Of a stretch of DNA of 64,000 nt, positions 39,634 through 47,547 are shown piece by piece (within the stretch, counting starts at the first letter, position 1; each line of letters starts with the position of its first letter). The stretch is from contig CALUOO010000014.1 of the NCBI GenBank assembly GCA_944322345.1, positions 1 to 64,000 on the forward strand. The letters are read 5' to 3'. A program made the position numbers and the translations under genes. The notes beneath the pieces were generated by a model, which worked only from the letters and a program-made list of their open reading frames with translations, was not told the origin of the DNA and made no database searches. The DNA is from an uncultured Bacteroides sp. (GTDB lineage: Bacteria > Bacteroidota > Bacteroidia > Bacteroidales > Bacteroidaceae).

Positions 39634-42087
39634 TTAGTCGAAGAAGAGTGCCGAGCAGACGGCATTGTCTCCACGTACCTGACAGATGCGGATGCGTACA
39701 GGTCTGTCTATGGTAAAGGTAAGATACTTTCCGTTGCGGTAGGCGCGTACCATTTGTACAGGCATTAATATGCGCCGGTTGTCGAGGTCGAACAGTTCGA
39801 TGGCGCTTCTTCGGCCTCCCGTCGGGTCTACCATATAGAGGCTGAGTCTATAGGGTTTTTCGCTCCGGTAGTCTACATCGATGGTAAAAGATTGCATGCA
39901 AACATTTGGGTCTCCGGTAATAGAACCTCCCATTCTCTTTTGTCCTGGATAAGAGGGATCTTCTAGTGCTCCCGGAGTATCGGCCAAGGTGTTGTCGTGC
40001 CAGTTGACATTCTTGTTCAGGATAATGCTGCGACATTCAGTTGGTAGCTTTACTCGGTGTGCTCCGGCTTCGTCATAGCTGAACAGCATATATCCTTTGC
40101 TTCCATATTTCCCTATCCAATTGCCTTGTGTATCCTCGTCTACCTCAACATGGCTTTGGTCGTAGCGGTAGGCAATCTTTTCCGTCTCCCTTGGGCTGTT
40201 CACCGTGTCTGCATACGAAATCTTGAAAGTATATGTACCCATACTGAGGGTAGGGAGATAGACAAACGATTCGTCTTTGTCCGTCGGCGTCATGTTCTTA
40301 CCATTGACGGATATGGTTACATCTTTTGTCTGCATCAGTGGAATGGCTACCCGGGCAGAGGTTTGGGGTGGAACCGTAAGGCTGGCTTCCCCTTTTTGTG
40401 TATCAATGGCAAAGGAAATTTTTCCATGTGGAGTAGGTACGTCACCGCTCACATTGGTCAGACCGTTGGTCAGGTGTGGCTGTACGCTGAACTCCGAAAA
40501 ACCGGGGCGTAAGGGAGTTATTCCCAGTATTTCTTCGCTCAGCCATTTCAGGACGCCGCTGCTCCACGGGTGGGTGAAGCTGGTGTAGCCACATTGGTTG
40601 TTGACCGGAGCGTCGTTGGGGGCTTTCTTGAACAGATTCCACGATGGACGGAACACCTCGAAGAAGGTGGTGGCTCCATAGCGGATTTGTCCTCCCCAAC
40701 AATCGTCGATGGTATTCAGCGCTTCGGCATGCTTGTTGAGTCGTGCCATTGCGTTGATGATGAAGTATTGATTAAACGGTGAGTAGGATACCCGTTGGAT
40801 ACGGTCGCCGAATGCTGTCTGCCAAACAGCTTCCTCTTCGTCCTCATCGACTATGCCTGCATTGATGGCATCGGAAAGGGCAAAAATATCGTATCCTTTA
40901 TACCAGTTGGCAGTACAGCATAGTTGTCCAGCCTTCTCTTTGGCATATTGTTGGTACAGGGTTGCCAGTTCCGGTTTTCCACATTCTTGCATCATGTCCG
41001 CAAAGCGTTTCCAGGTCTGGATGGCAAGTGACCGGTAGGCAAGTTGCGTTTCGGGTACATTGGGCTGCTCGAATCCTCCTCCCAGACGTTCGTCCCATCC
41101 ATAGAAAGAGAGCGATGGCATATCGTTGAAGAACTGATAGGCTCTATTTAGTTTGTTGCAGGCATTTGCTGTCAGTTGAAGAACCGTTTCTACGTCATTA
41201 GTATAGTAGAAATAATCGATGAGGCTTTGTACCCAATAAAGTGAATAGCTTTCTATCCCGTTATATTGTTCTGAAGTATAAAGTAAATTTTTGCGGACAA
41301 AGTCGTAGTTACCGAAAGCAACCAGCGACGCCGCTTGGGAAGTGTGTGCGTCGCCTGTCCATGAATGACGGTCGCTTCGTTCCATCAGGATAGCTCCGAA
41401 GTAGTCTTTCAGCAGATTGAGCCGGACGGTGTAGGCCGCCGTGTACCAGATGCGGTTCAGTGTGGAGTCATTTGAGGAAAAGCTACCTTCGTAATTGACA
41501 GGTTTGGTTTGGCACACTAGGCGGACATTCTTTATCGTCAGTTTCGCAGTTACATGTTTCAGATGTATCCATGCATAACGGACTCCCTCGTAGAGCTGTT
41601 TGTTCAGTTCAAGCCGATAAGTGTTACCATACCGGGTGGGAGTTGCTGTCTTCATGGGATGTTCCGAGCCGATATTGAATCTGGCAGGTTCGTTGAATTC
41701 ACTGATACTGCATGTGACGTCTGCGGGCAGATGGTTACATTCAAACTCTAGCCAACCGGCATTTACTTGCCCGAAGTCGAACATAAGATTGCAGTCGCCA
41801 GTCACTGTAATATGTTTTCCAGAATGAGTGCATTCGATAGCGTCCGGGTAGTCCGAAACCACATTTTGTGGCTTGATTGTGTAGATTTCCAGGTCGTCGT
41901 CGGCAGAAGGATGTTGCCAGCGGTATGTAACCAGTGGGTCGGGCGAAGCGGCTACTTTGTTTCCTGTGGCTTTACCCGTAATTTTCTTGTATGGTTCTTT
42001 GATTGTTGTGGCTTCATTAAAGTAAGCATCGGCTTTGCTGGAGAAACCCAGCAGGCAGATTAATAAGTGTATGGTGTGAAATCTCAT
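39634..42087 (-). CDS. Secreted GH78-like alpha-L-rhamnosidase-type protein
   Basis: The 817 residues have a signal peptide (about 1-21), N-terminal beta-sandwich domains, a linker GSFSSNDSTLNRIWYTAAYT (201-220), an (alpha/alpha)6 catalytic region and a C-terminal beta domain with HPWSSGVLKWLSEEILGITPLRPGF. This layout matches GH78 enzymes, which remove alpha-L-rhamnose from plant or microbial glycans. The usual ...ERxGWxGD catalytic segment reads SDRHSWTGD at 238-246, so the acid position carries D239 instead of Glu. Activity is therefore not assured. Its upstream 79-bp element is shared with the gene at 47548. Confidence 0.82.
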   Translation of the reverse strand: MRFHTIHLLICLLGFSSKADAYFNEATTIKEPYKKITGKATGNKVAASPDPLVTYRWQHPSADDDLEIYTIKPQNVVSDYPDAIECTHSGKHITVTGDCNLMFDFGQVNAGWLEFECNHLPADVTCSISEFNEPARFNIGSEHPMKTATPTRYGNTYRLELNKQLYEGVRYAWIHLKHVTAKLTIKNVRLVCQTKPVNYEGSFSSNDSTLNRIWYTAAYTVRLNLLKDYFGAILMERSDRHSWTGDAHTSQAASLVAFGNYDFVRKNLLYTSEQYNGIESYSLYWVQSLIDYFYYTNDVETVLQLTANACNKLNRAYQFFNDMPSLSFYGWDERLGGGFEQPNVPETQLAYRSLAIQTWKRFADMMQECGKPELATLYQQYAKEKAGQLCCTANWYKGYDIFALSDAINAGIVDEDEEEAVWQTAFGDRIQRVSYSPFNQYFIINAMARLNKHAEALNTIDDCWGGQIRYGATTFFEVFRPSWNLFKKAPNDAPVNNQCGYTSFTHPWSSGVLKWLSEEILGITPLRPGFSEFSVQPHLTNGLTNVSGDVPTPHGKISFAIDTQKGEASLTVPPQTSARVAIPLMQTKDVTISVNGKNMTPTDKDESFVYLPTLSMGTYTFKISYADTVNSPRETEKIAYRYDQSHVEVDEDTQGNWIGKYGSKGYMLFSYDEAGAHRVKLPTECRSIILNKNVNWHDNTLADTPGALEDPSYPGQKRMGGSITGDPNVCMQSFTIDVDYRSEKPYRLSLYMVDPTGGRRSAIELFDLDNRRILMPVQMVRAYRNGKYLTFTIDRPVRIRICQVRGDNAVCSALFFD

Positions 42088-42443
42088 ATAGTTTTGAATT
42101 GTTATAGTGAGTTACAGTAATTTCCTGACACTGTTGTGACTTTGGAATTTTGCATTGCTTGATATACTGCAGGCAATGGTTAGAAGAAATATCGGTAAGA
42201 AGTTTTTCAGATTTATACTTTTTTCTTCTTAGTTTGCTTTAGTTATCGGGTAGACAAGTTGGCAAGTATACATCAGCTTTTTGAGATTTTAAGCTTGGTA
42301 CTGATATACCTTTGTTTTTTAGTGTTCACTATCCTATCTATTTTACTTTTATCTATTTGCTCTTATCTATTCGTCACTATTGATTTTTCATCAGCTGTTC
42401 ACTTCTTACTCTCTTGTCGCTTCGTCTACTCGTCAACTTGTTT
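42088..42443 (-). other. Long leader of the GH78-like gene with a repetitive motif ladder
   Basis: I see no gene here. On the - strand the first 200 bases carry loosely repeated words such as GACGAGTAGACGAAGCGAC, GAATAGATAAGAG, AAATAGATAAAAG and AAATAGATAGG. TAGACAAGTTGGCAAGTA at 42251-42268 is an imperfect inverted partner of CTACTCGTCAACTTG at 42426-42440. If the promoter is in the 79-bp element, the mRNA leader would be about 350 bases. Confidence 0.5.
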
Positions 42444-42522
42444 TACCGACACTGCAAATAAAGCTCTTTTGTAGTATTAATGGCATATCTTTTTTGACAC
42501 AAGTAATTGAATTTTTGATTTT
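42444..42522 (-). promoter_or_regulatory. 79-bp conserved element, left copy
   Basis: The reverse complement of this segment matches 47442-47520 at about 72 of 79 positions; the inner 43 bases (42444-42486) match at 41 of 43. It contains a TTTATTTG word resembling the Bacteroides -7 element, oriented toward the GH78-like gene. It lies between that gene and the stop of the AraC gene. The simplest reading is a promoter/operator shared by both glycosidase genes. Confidence 0.75.
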
Positions 42523-42612
42523 TTTTTTTTGCGATGGATACTTTTTGTGAAGACAAGTAGAGAAACTGGAGAAAGCAATATGAAGTATATAATATTGAGG
42601 AGCAATGAAGCT

Positions 42613-43539
42613 TTATTTTTCTTCTTCTTCTTTTATGTCTAATACTGCCTTTTTCCCATATTTTTCTCTGAACGTAGTTGGTGAGATTCCTACGTGTTTT
42701 TTAAATAGAGAAGAGAAGTAGAGAGAATCATCATAATTCAGATAGATGGCAATTTCTTTGATACTTTTGTCTGTGTTCATCAACAGTTTTCGTGCAGCCT
42801 GCAATCTTAGTTCAATGACATATTGTATAGGTGAAAGGTCTGTATATGCTTTGAATGCTTTGCGAAACAGCGAATAGCTCATGTGTATCATTTCTGCTAC
42901 TTTTTGTGGAGTAATGTCTGTCAGGTAATTTTCACGTAAGATAGTACGTGCCTGCTCAATGAGCTGTACGTTTCTGTCGCTTATGAAAGTCTGATTGGTG
43001 TCTTGATATAAGGCCAGCGAGAATATCATGTTGGCAAGTCCAGCCAACACTTGTTGGTAGTTGGGCATTTCCGTCAGGGCTATTTCCGATGCGCGGCGAT
43101 AGTATCCGATAATCTCCTCGTTATAACCGATTTTGAATATTCGTTGGGCGGGCGTGACAAATCCGTTACGGAACCGGTTCTCTATGGTGCTTCCACGCAT
43201 TCCGATCCAGTGCTCATGCCATCCGGTCGAATGGTCGGGATAATAACTGTGCCATGTATAAGGAGGGATGATTAGCATGTCTCCGGCTGTTACTTTTACC
43301 GGTGTTTCGGGAGTAAAGAAACACTCTCCTTGTCCGTGCGAGATGTAGATGAACTGGTAATTGTCCAGTATTCGCCCTTTGTCTGTGCGGAAATAATAAT
43401 TGTTCGGATGTCCGCACTGAGGAGGATAGCATTTGTATCCGGGTTCTATTTCCGCACTGCCGACATTGTCTACCGTAATGCCCCACAGCATATCTTTCTT
43501 GCTGCTTATCAGGTATTTGAACTGTCTTTCGTCCTTCAT
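42613..43539 (-). CDS. AraC-family transcriptional regulator
   Basis: The 308 residues have an N-terminal cupin-like effector domain (about 30-140, including GDMLIIPPYTWHSYYPD) and a C-terminal double helix-turn-helix of AraC type (about 200-295, including KVAEMIHMSYSLFRKAFKAYTDLSPIQYV and the NYDDSLYFSSLFKKHVGISPTTFR signature, read in parts). Such proteins usually activate sugar-use genes on binding a monosaccharide. It lies directly beside the left 79-bp element and is a candidate to bind both copies. The C-terminus ends in KEEEEK. Confidence 0.9.
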   Translation of the reverse strand: MKDERQFKYLISSKKDMLWGITVDNVGSAEIEPGYKCYPPQCGHPNNYYFRTDKGRILDNYQFIYISHGQGECFFTPETPVKVTAGDMLIIPPYTWHSYYPDHSTGWHEHWIGMRGSTIENRFRNGFVTPAQRIFKIGYNEEIIGYYRRASEIALTEMPNYQQVLAGLANMIFSLALYQDTNQTFISDRNVQLIEQARTILRENYLTDITPQKVAEMIHMSYSLFRKAFKAYTDLSPIQYVIELRLQAARKLLMNTDKSIKEIAIYLNYDDSLYFSSLFKKHVGISPTTFREKYGKKAVLDIKEEEEK

Positions 43540-43576
43540 GGCGACTACGTCTGTTATTTTATGTTATGTGACTTCG

Positions 43577-43600
43577 ATAATCTGTTTTTAAACAGATTAT
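43577..43600. promoter_or_regulatory. Perfect palindrome upstream of the AraC gene
   Basis: ATAATCTGTTT (43577-43587) and AAACAGATTAT (43590-43600) are exact inverted repeats with a 2-base centre, 38 bases upstream of the AraC start and 73 bases past the stop of the next gene. It could be an operator. As an RNA hairpin with a 2-base loop it is less likely to be a terminator. Confidence 0.5.
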
Positions 43601-43672
43601 AAGATTTTATATCACAAAAATAACAGTTCTGCCAGTTAATTCCAAAAAATGTGAACCTAAAAAACAATTTAG

Positions 43673-44476
43673 TTATTCCAGTACATACATTTCCGAAGGT
43701 GTGTTTCGCTTTAAGGTTACCACTTGAAGATCCTTTCCGACGATGATGCCTTTACTTTTCAGCTTCATTTCTACAGTCTTGTAGGCCAGCTCCGGATGGT
43801 TGTTGTCTTTGCTCAGGTGGCATAGCCAAACGTATCGTAAACGATCGTTGAAGTGTTCTGACAGAAAATTGGCTGTATCTTCATTACTCATGTGGCCTAT
43901 TCGGCTCATGATCCTCTCTTTCAGATATGGTGGATATACACCGTTTCGCAGCATCTCCTTGTCATAGTTTGCTTCCAGAATCAGATAATTGGCTTTGTCG
44001 ATATAGCGGGCAGCGGTGGGAGTTATCTCTCCAAGGTCAGTCAGGAAAGAGAATACCTTGCCGTCTATCTCGATGCAGTATCCCACATTGTCTGTAGCGT
44101 CGTGGGGTACTTCGAACGACTCAATTTGGAAATCCTTCAGCGTCATCGGCGTCTCTTTCTCCAGATAGCGTACTGACGAGGAGAGGCGTTCTGTGACACA
44201 ATAGCTATGGTTGATGCCTCTGTGCACCATCTGAGTTGCATAAATCGGAATATGCAGTTTCTCACCCAAGTGCCCCACGGCTTTGATGTGGTCGGCATGG
44301 TCGTGAGTAATGAAAACGGCATAGATGCTTTCCATCGGTATGCCGAATTCCGACAGCCTTTTTTTTATGGTGCGTATGCTGATTCCGGCATCTATCAGTA
44401 TTCCGTATGTATCGGTGCCCAAGTAATAGCAGTTGCCGCTGCTTCCGCTTGCCAGACTTATAAATTTTATCTTCAT
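43673..44476 (-). CDS. MBL-fold hydrolase of the WalJ/YycJ type
   Basis: The 267 residues form a metallo-beta-lactamase fold with the metal motif THDHADH at 57-63, an early ASGSSGNCYYLGTD segment, and further ligands in EVPHDAT, LTDLGE and WLCHLS. It closely resembles the YycJ/WalJ (VicX) family, which has nuclease activity in some members. No signal peptide is seen, so it is cytoplasmic. It is not obviously linked to glycan use and may be a core gene next to accessory genes. Confidence 0.85.
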   Translation of the reverse strand: MKIKFISLASGSSGNCYYLGTDTYGILIDAGISIRTIKKRLSEFGIPMESIYAVFITHDHADHIKAVGHLGEKLHIPIYATQMVHRGINHSYCVTERLSSSVRYLEKETPMTLKDFQIESFEVPHDATDNVGYCIEIDGKVFSFLTDLGEITPTAARYIDKANYLILEANYDKEMLRNGVYPPYLKERIMSRIGHMSNEDTANFLSEHFNDRLRYVWLCHLSKDNNHPELAYKTVEMKLKSKGIIVGKDLQVVTLKRNTPSEMYVLE

Positions 44477-44489
44477 TCCAAAATCATTT

Positions 44490-44585
44490 TTTTACTACGG
44501 ATTGCACAGATGAACACAGATTAATCGGTTTGTTTATATAATAAAATGTATCTGCGCTCATCTGTGTAATTCGGGCGTGTCACAT
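44490..44585. repeat. Imperfect inverted repeat with ACACAGAT words
   Basis: The arm at 44498-44521 (contains GCACAGATGAACACAGAT) is complementary, with about five mismatches, to 44550-44573 (contains GCGCTCATCTGTGTAAT). It fills the gap between two - strand genes and could form a REP-like hairpin. From memory, similar ACAGATTAACACAGATT words are scattered in Bacteroidetes genomes. Confidence 0.65.
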
Positions 44586-45967
44586 CATACACCTCGCTTC
44601 TTGTCTATTGCCTTCGTAATCCGGGCAAACACCAGCAGGGCGAAAGCCGCAATCACTCCGATGCCTGCAAAGTAGTACCAGATGTAGTGTGCGTTGGCGC
44701 TTGCCGCCTCCCATGCTTCGCGCGTGTCGAACAGTGCCGGGTCGGGACAATACTCTGTCAGCAACACACCTGCCAGCCCGAATCCCAATATGGAAGAAAG
44801 GAAAGAGTGCAGATGGCTAAAGCCTAAGTACATGCCTTCTTCACCTTTGGGGGCTTGCAACGAAAAATATTCCAGATAACGGGGCGATATGAAACATTCC
44901 GCCAGTGCCTGCACCACGATGCCGAGCACCATCATCAGCGTAATGTTGCTCATGCCGCCGATAAGGTCGTTCTGAAACAGGTTGCCGCATGCCATCAGCA
45001 GTGCCGAAACCGGAATCAGAAACATACCGATGTTCATCGAAGTGATGGCACTGCGTTTTGCCATTAGCCGTGTGATGAAACTTACACAGCACACTACGAC
45101 AAACGGATTCACATTGGCAATCCATCCCGGCTTTGCTGCATCGCCCGCCATGCGGATCACATATTTCGGCATGGTGGCATAGAGTTGCTGTTGTACAATC
45201 CAGAATCCCGTCACAATCAGTATCAGCACCAGCAGCCGCCAGTTGGTCATAATCCGGATGAATCCGTCGCCTATCTCCTTGAGGCTTTTTCCCTCGCCCG
45301 ATGTATGGGTCGACTTGTAGAAAAAGAAGACTGCAATCAGAGCCAGCACAGTCATGGCTCCCGAGAAATAATTGATGTAGATGTACGCCTGTTCGCCAAT
45401 CTCGTCCCGCAGAGGGTCGATAATCGTCTTACCTGTAAATGCACCGATATTCACCATCATGTAGAATATGGAGTAGCCTCGTGCACGCGTAGCTTCGGTA
45501 GTCTCTTTTGCCACCGATGCAGATATGATGGACTTGATGAACGAACCACCGATCATCAGCACCACCAGAATCGGAACAATAATCCAGCGGGCTGAGCTTT
45601 CTTGTAGTCCGTTGAAATGAGTGGTTTCTCCGTAGTCAACAAGTCCCATTGCTTCCAACAGTGTAGGGAAGATGCCCAGCCCTATATAGGCGACAGAAAG
45701 CAGTGAGAATGCAATCAGCATCGACTGGCGGAAACCTATCTTGTCGGCGTATGCACCCGAGAAAATGGGAAGCAGATACAATCCTCCGGAGAATAGACCC
45801 GAGATGAGGCTTGCTTCGAAATCGTTGAATCCCAAAATGGTCGACAGATAAATGGTAAGTACTATGAATACGGCATAATACGCCATACGCTCAAGTAGTT
45901 CGACGGATGTACTTACCCAAAAGGCTTTTGTAAACCGTCCGGACGTTTGTTGAGTGAATTTGTTCAT
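44585..45967 (-). CDS. POT-family proton-coupled oligopeptide transporter
   Basis: The 460 residues form a multi-span major-facilitator protein. The POT proton-coupling motif ExxER is present as ELLER at residues 23-27, followed by MAYYAVFIVLTIYL; FYMMVNIGAFTGKTI is a second family segment. It should import di- or tripeptides across the inner membrane. A -7 element (TAATTTTG on the - strand) lies at 46013-46020. It is separated from the MBL gene by the inverted-repeat spacer. Confidence 0.85.
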   Translation of the reverse strand: MNKFTQQTSGRFTKAFWVSTSVELLERMAYYAVFIVLTIYLSTILGFNDFEASLISGLFSGGLYLLPIFSGAYADKIGFRQSMLIAFSLLSVAYIGLGIFPTLLEAMGLVDYGETTHFNGLQESSARWIIVPILVVLMIGGSFIKSIISASVAKETTEATRARGYSIFYMMVNIGAFTGKTIIDPLRDEIGEQAYIYINYFSGAMTVLALIAVFFFYKSTHTSGEGKSLKEIGDGFIRIMTNWRLLVLILIVTGFWIVQQQLYATMPKYVIRMAGDAAKPGWIANVNPFVVVCCVSFITRLMAKRSAITSMNIGMFLIPVSALLMACGNLFQNDLIGGMSNITLMMVLGIVVQALAECFISPRYLEYFSLQAPKGEEGMYLGFSHLHSFLSSILGFGLAGVLLTEYCPDPALFDTREAWEAASANAHYIWYYFAGIGVIAAFALLVFARITKAIDKKRGV

Positions 45968-46012
45968 ACGTTGTTTTTTGTTTGTTTGTTACTGTTAATA
46001 TAAACCGAAAAG

Positions 46013-46020
46013 CAAAATTA
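46013..46020 (-). promoter_or_regulatory. Promoter -7 element of the POT transporter gene
   Basis: On the - strand this reads TAATTTTG, an exact TAnnTTTG match, 46 bases upstream of the ATG at 45967. Confidence 0.6.
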
Positions 46021-46064
46021 GTGATAAAATAGAGATTATTATGTATTTCCGTTTTAAAAAATAA

Positions 46065-46156
46065 TTCGTATCACATAGGTTGTCCTTTCGTATCACTTAA
46101 GTAATACGAAAGGAATACTAATGTGATACGAAAGGATGACTTAAGTGATACGAAAG
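46065..46156. repeat. 22-bp-period array of TACGAAAG units with inverted copies
   Basis: Two reverse units (CGTATCAC at 46067 and 46089) and three forward units (TACG ending at 46108, 46130 and 46152) are each spaced exactly 22 bases. The word ACTTAAGT sits at the junction of reverse and forward units and again in the last linker. The 18-base segment 46085-46102 is perfectly complementary to 46139-46156. It lies between the POT gene start and the lipoprotein gene end. Confidence 0.85.
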
Positions 46157-46220
46157 AAAAATGCGGATTCAGGTGGGTAATTATCGGTTTGCGGGGGACT
46201 AAGCTATGCGATCTCTCCTT

Positions 46221-46994
46221 TTATTTGAATAAGCGTGCAAAATCTTCACCTGCTTTCAGCGCGCAGGAGAGGATGTCGGCTTGCGGTTCTTTGTCCTTGG
46301 GGTTCCAGAATCCTCCATTTTGCAAGATAGTTTGTTTCCGGAATCCACTCTCTTCCGAATTGTCTTTCCAGTAGAGGCTCCAGTGGGCTAGGTAGTAGAC
46401 GGTGGAGGAATAGGAGTAGGTTCCGCTCATGAAGGGCAGTCCGGATGTTACACCAAGTGCTTGGTCGGATGTGATTATTTCATTACTATAACGGTTGGAC
46501 GTAAAGGATTGCTTGGTGGATTCTTGGTTGATGGAAAAAGCAATGCCTTCGTTGATAATTACCAAATCAATCTGCTTGGCTGTGCAGACAGAATCAAGCG
46601 CCCGTTCGGAAGAGATTTTTGAATTGTCTGCTTCAAAAAGAAGTGCCTGTTGCCTTAAGCTGTTCATTGCTTTGGCAGAGGCGACTTGACTATAAAAGCG
46701 GTTCCTTTCTTCTCCCGTTACCTTTTCTATATATATTCCGTCGTTTCTGGTTAATTTCCCTATCTGCATTGTATCGGTTGACGGGGTTGAAAAGCTCTTT
46801 TCGTTGTTCTCAATACGATTCACCAATAAAATGCGGAGTCCTTTTATAGGAAGGCTTTCTTCTTTTATAGTGATGGAATCTGTTCCCTTTAGGCTGATAG
46901 CTTGTGTGGAAACTTTGTACGTGGCGTGGCAGCTGCTTAGGACGAGAAGCAGGAGCAAGACAATGAGGCTGTGGTGATTATTATATAGTTTCAT
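46221..46994 (-). CDS. Lipoprotein of unknown function
   Basis: The 257 residues start MKLYNNHHSLIVLLLLLVLSSC, a lipoprotein signal with the cysteine at about residue 22; ATG 46994 is preferred over an in-frame TTG nine bases upstream. The mature part is predicted periplasmic or outer-membrane attached. It includes QIDLVIINEGIAF and a Ser/Tyr-rich GTYSYSSTVYYLAHWSLYWK. It resembles Bacteroidetes lipoproteins of the DUF6340 kind, but I cannot confirm this. A mini-lipoprotein ORF lies just upstream on the same strand. Confidence 0.75.
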   Translation of the reverse strand: MKLYNNHHSLIVLLLLLVLSSCHATYKVSTQAISLKGTDSITIKEESLPIKGLRILLVNRIENNEKSFSTPSTDTMQIGKLTRNDGIYIEKVTGEERNRFYSQVASAKAMNSLRQQALLFEADNSKISSERALDSVCTAKQIDLVIINEGIAFSINQESTKQSFTSNRYSNEIITSDQALGVTSGLPFMSGTYSYSSTVYYLAHWSLYWKDNSEESGFRKQTILQNGGFWNPKDKEPQADILSCALKAGEDFARLFK

Positions 46995-47085
46995 GATTGT
47001 CAAGTTTTTGTAAACCGTTAATAATTCCTATTTGTATTGATGAACCAGTACAGAAATGTATATTATATTAAGTAAAGGAAGAGCA

Positions 47086-47262
47086 TTAGACTTCTATCTT
47101 AGGCATACATTGACCTCCAAGACATTCGTTTGCCAGTTTTCCTGTTTTCTACGTTAGTTCCAATTCTTCTGCATTGGGATTGACTACAGTATCCTCCTGT
47201 GTGCAGGAGATGATGCTTGTAAAAACAAGCATTGTTCCGATAAGTAATAAAAGGCCTCTCAT
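47086..47262 (-). pseudogene. Mini-lipoprotein ORF with an in-frame TAG
   Basis: On the - strand, the ATG at 47262 begins MRGLLLLIGTMLVFTSIISC, a lipoprotein signal with lipobox cysteine C20. Translation reaches a TAG at 47149-47151 after 37 residues (ending NAEELELT). The same frame then continues for 20 more sense codons with a protein-like sequence, KTGKLANECLGGQCMPKIEV, ending at TAA 47086-47088. It may be a real 37-residue lipoprotein, a 58-codon gene broken by a nonsense mutation, or a read-through gene. It precedes the lipoprotein at 46994 on the same strand. Confidence 0.5.
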
Positions 47263-47441
47263 AATATTTTATTTTTATAGTTCGTTACTTTTATTGGAGG
47301 TCGTGTCTTTTTGTGAATAAGAATAGAATAGTGAGAGTATGTTTTTTGTTGAATAACAATTGAAAATGATAGATTGTTCGTTAGTTTTGTAGTAAATTAT
47401 AGTCTCTTTTTAACTGTTCGAGAAAAAAGTACGTTGTGGAA

Positions 47442-47520
47442 AAATCAAAAAATCAATTACTAGTATCAAAAAAAACATGCTATTAATACTATAAAAGAGC
47501 TTTATTTGCAGTGTCGGTAA
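47442..47520 (+). promoter_or_regulatory. 79-bp conserved element, right copy
   Basis: This matches the reverse complement of 42444-42522 at about 72 of 79 positions. Here it sits directly upstream of the ATG at 47548. The TTTATTTG word at 47502-47509 is a plausible -7 element that would give a leader of about 30 bases. No TTTG is found at -33, as expected for an activator-dependent promoter. Confidence 0.75.
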
Positions 47521-47547
47521 ATAGTCAACGATAATAAAGCATATAAT

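Noticed and set aside
42444-47520. Composite transposon bounded by inverted repeats
   Set aside because: There is no transposase or recombinase between the copies, no visible target duplication, and both copies carry promoter-like words oriented to a neighbouring gene.
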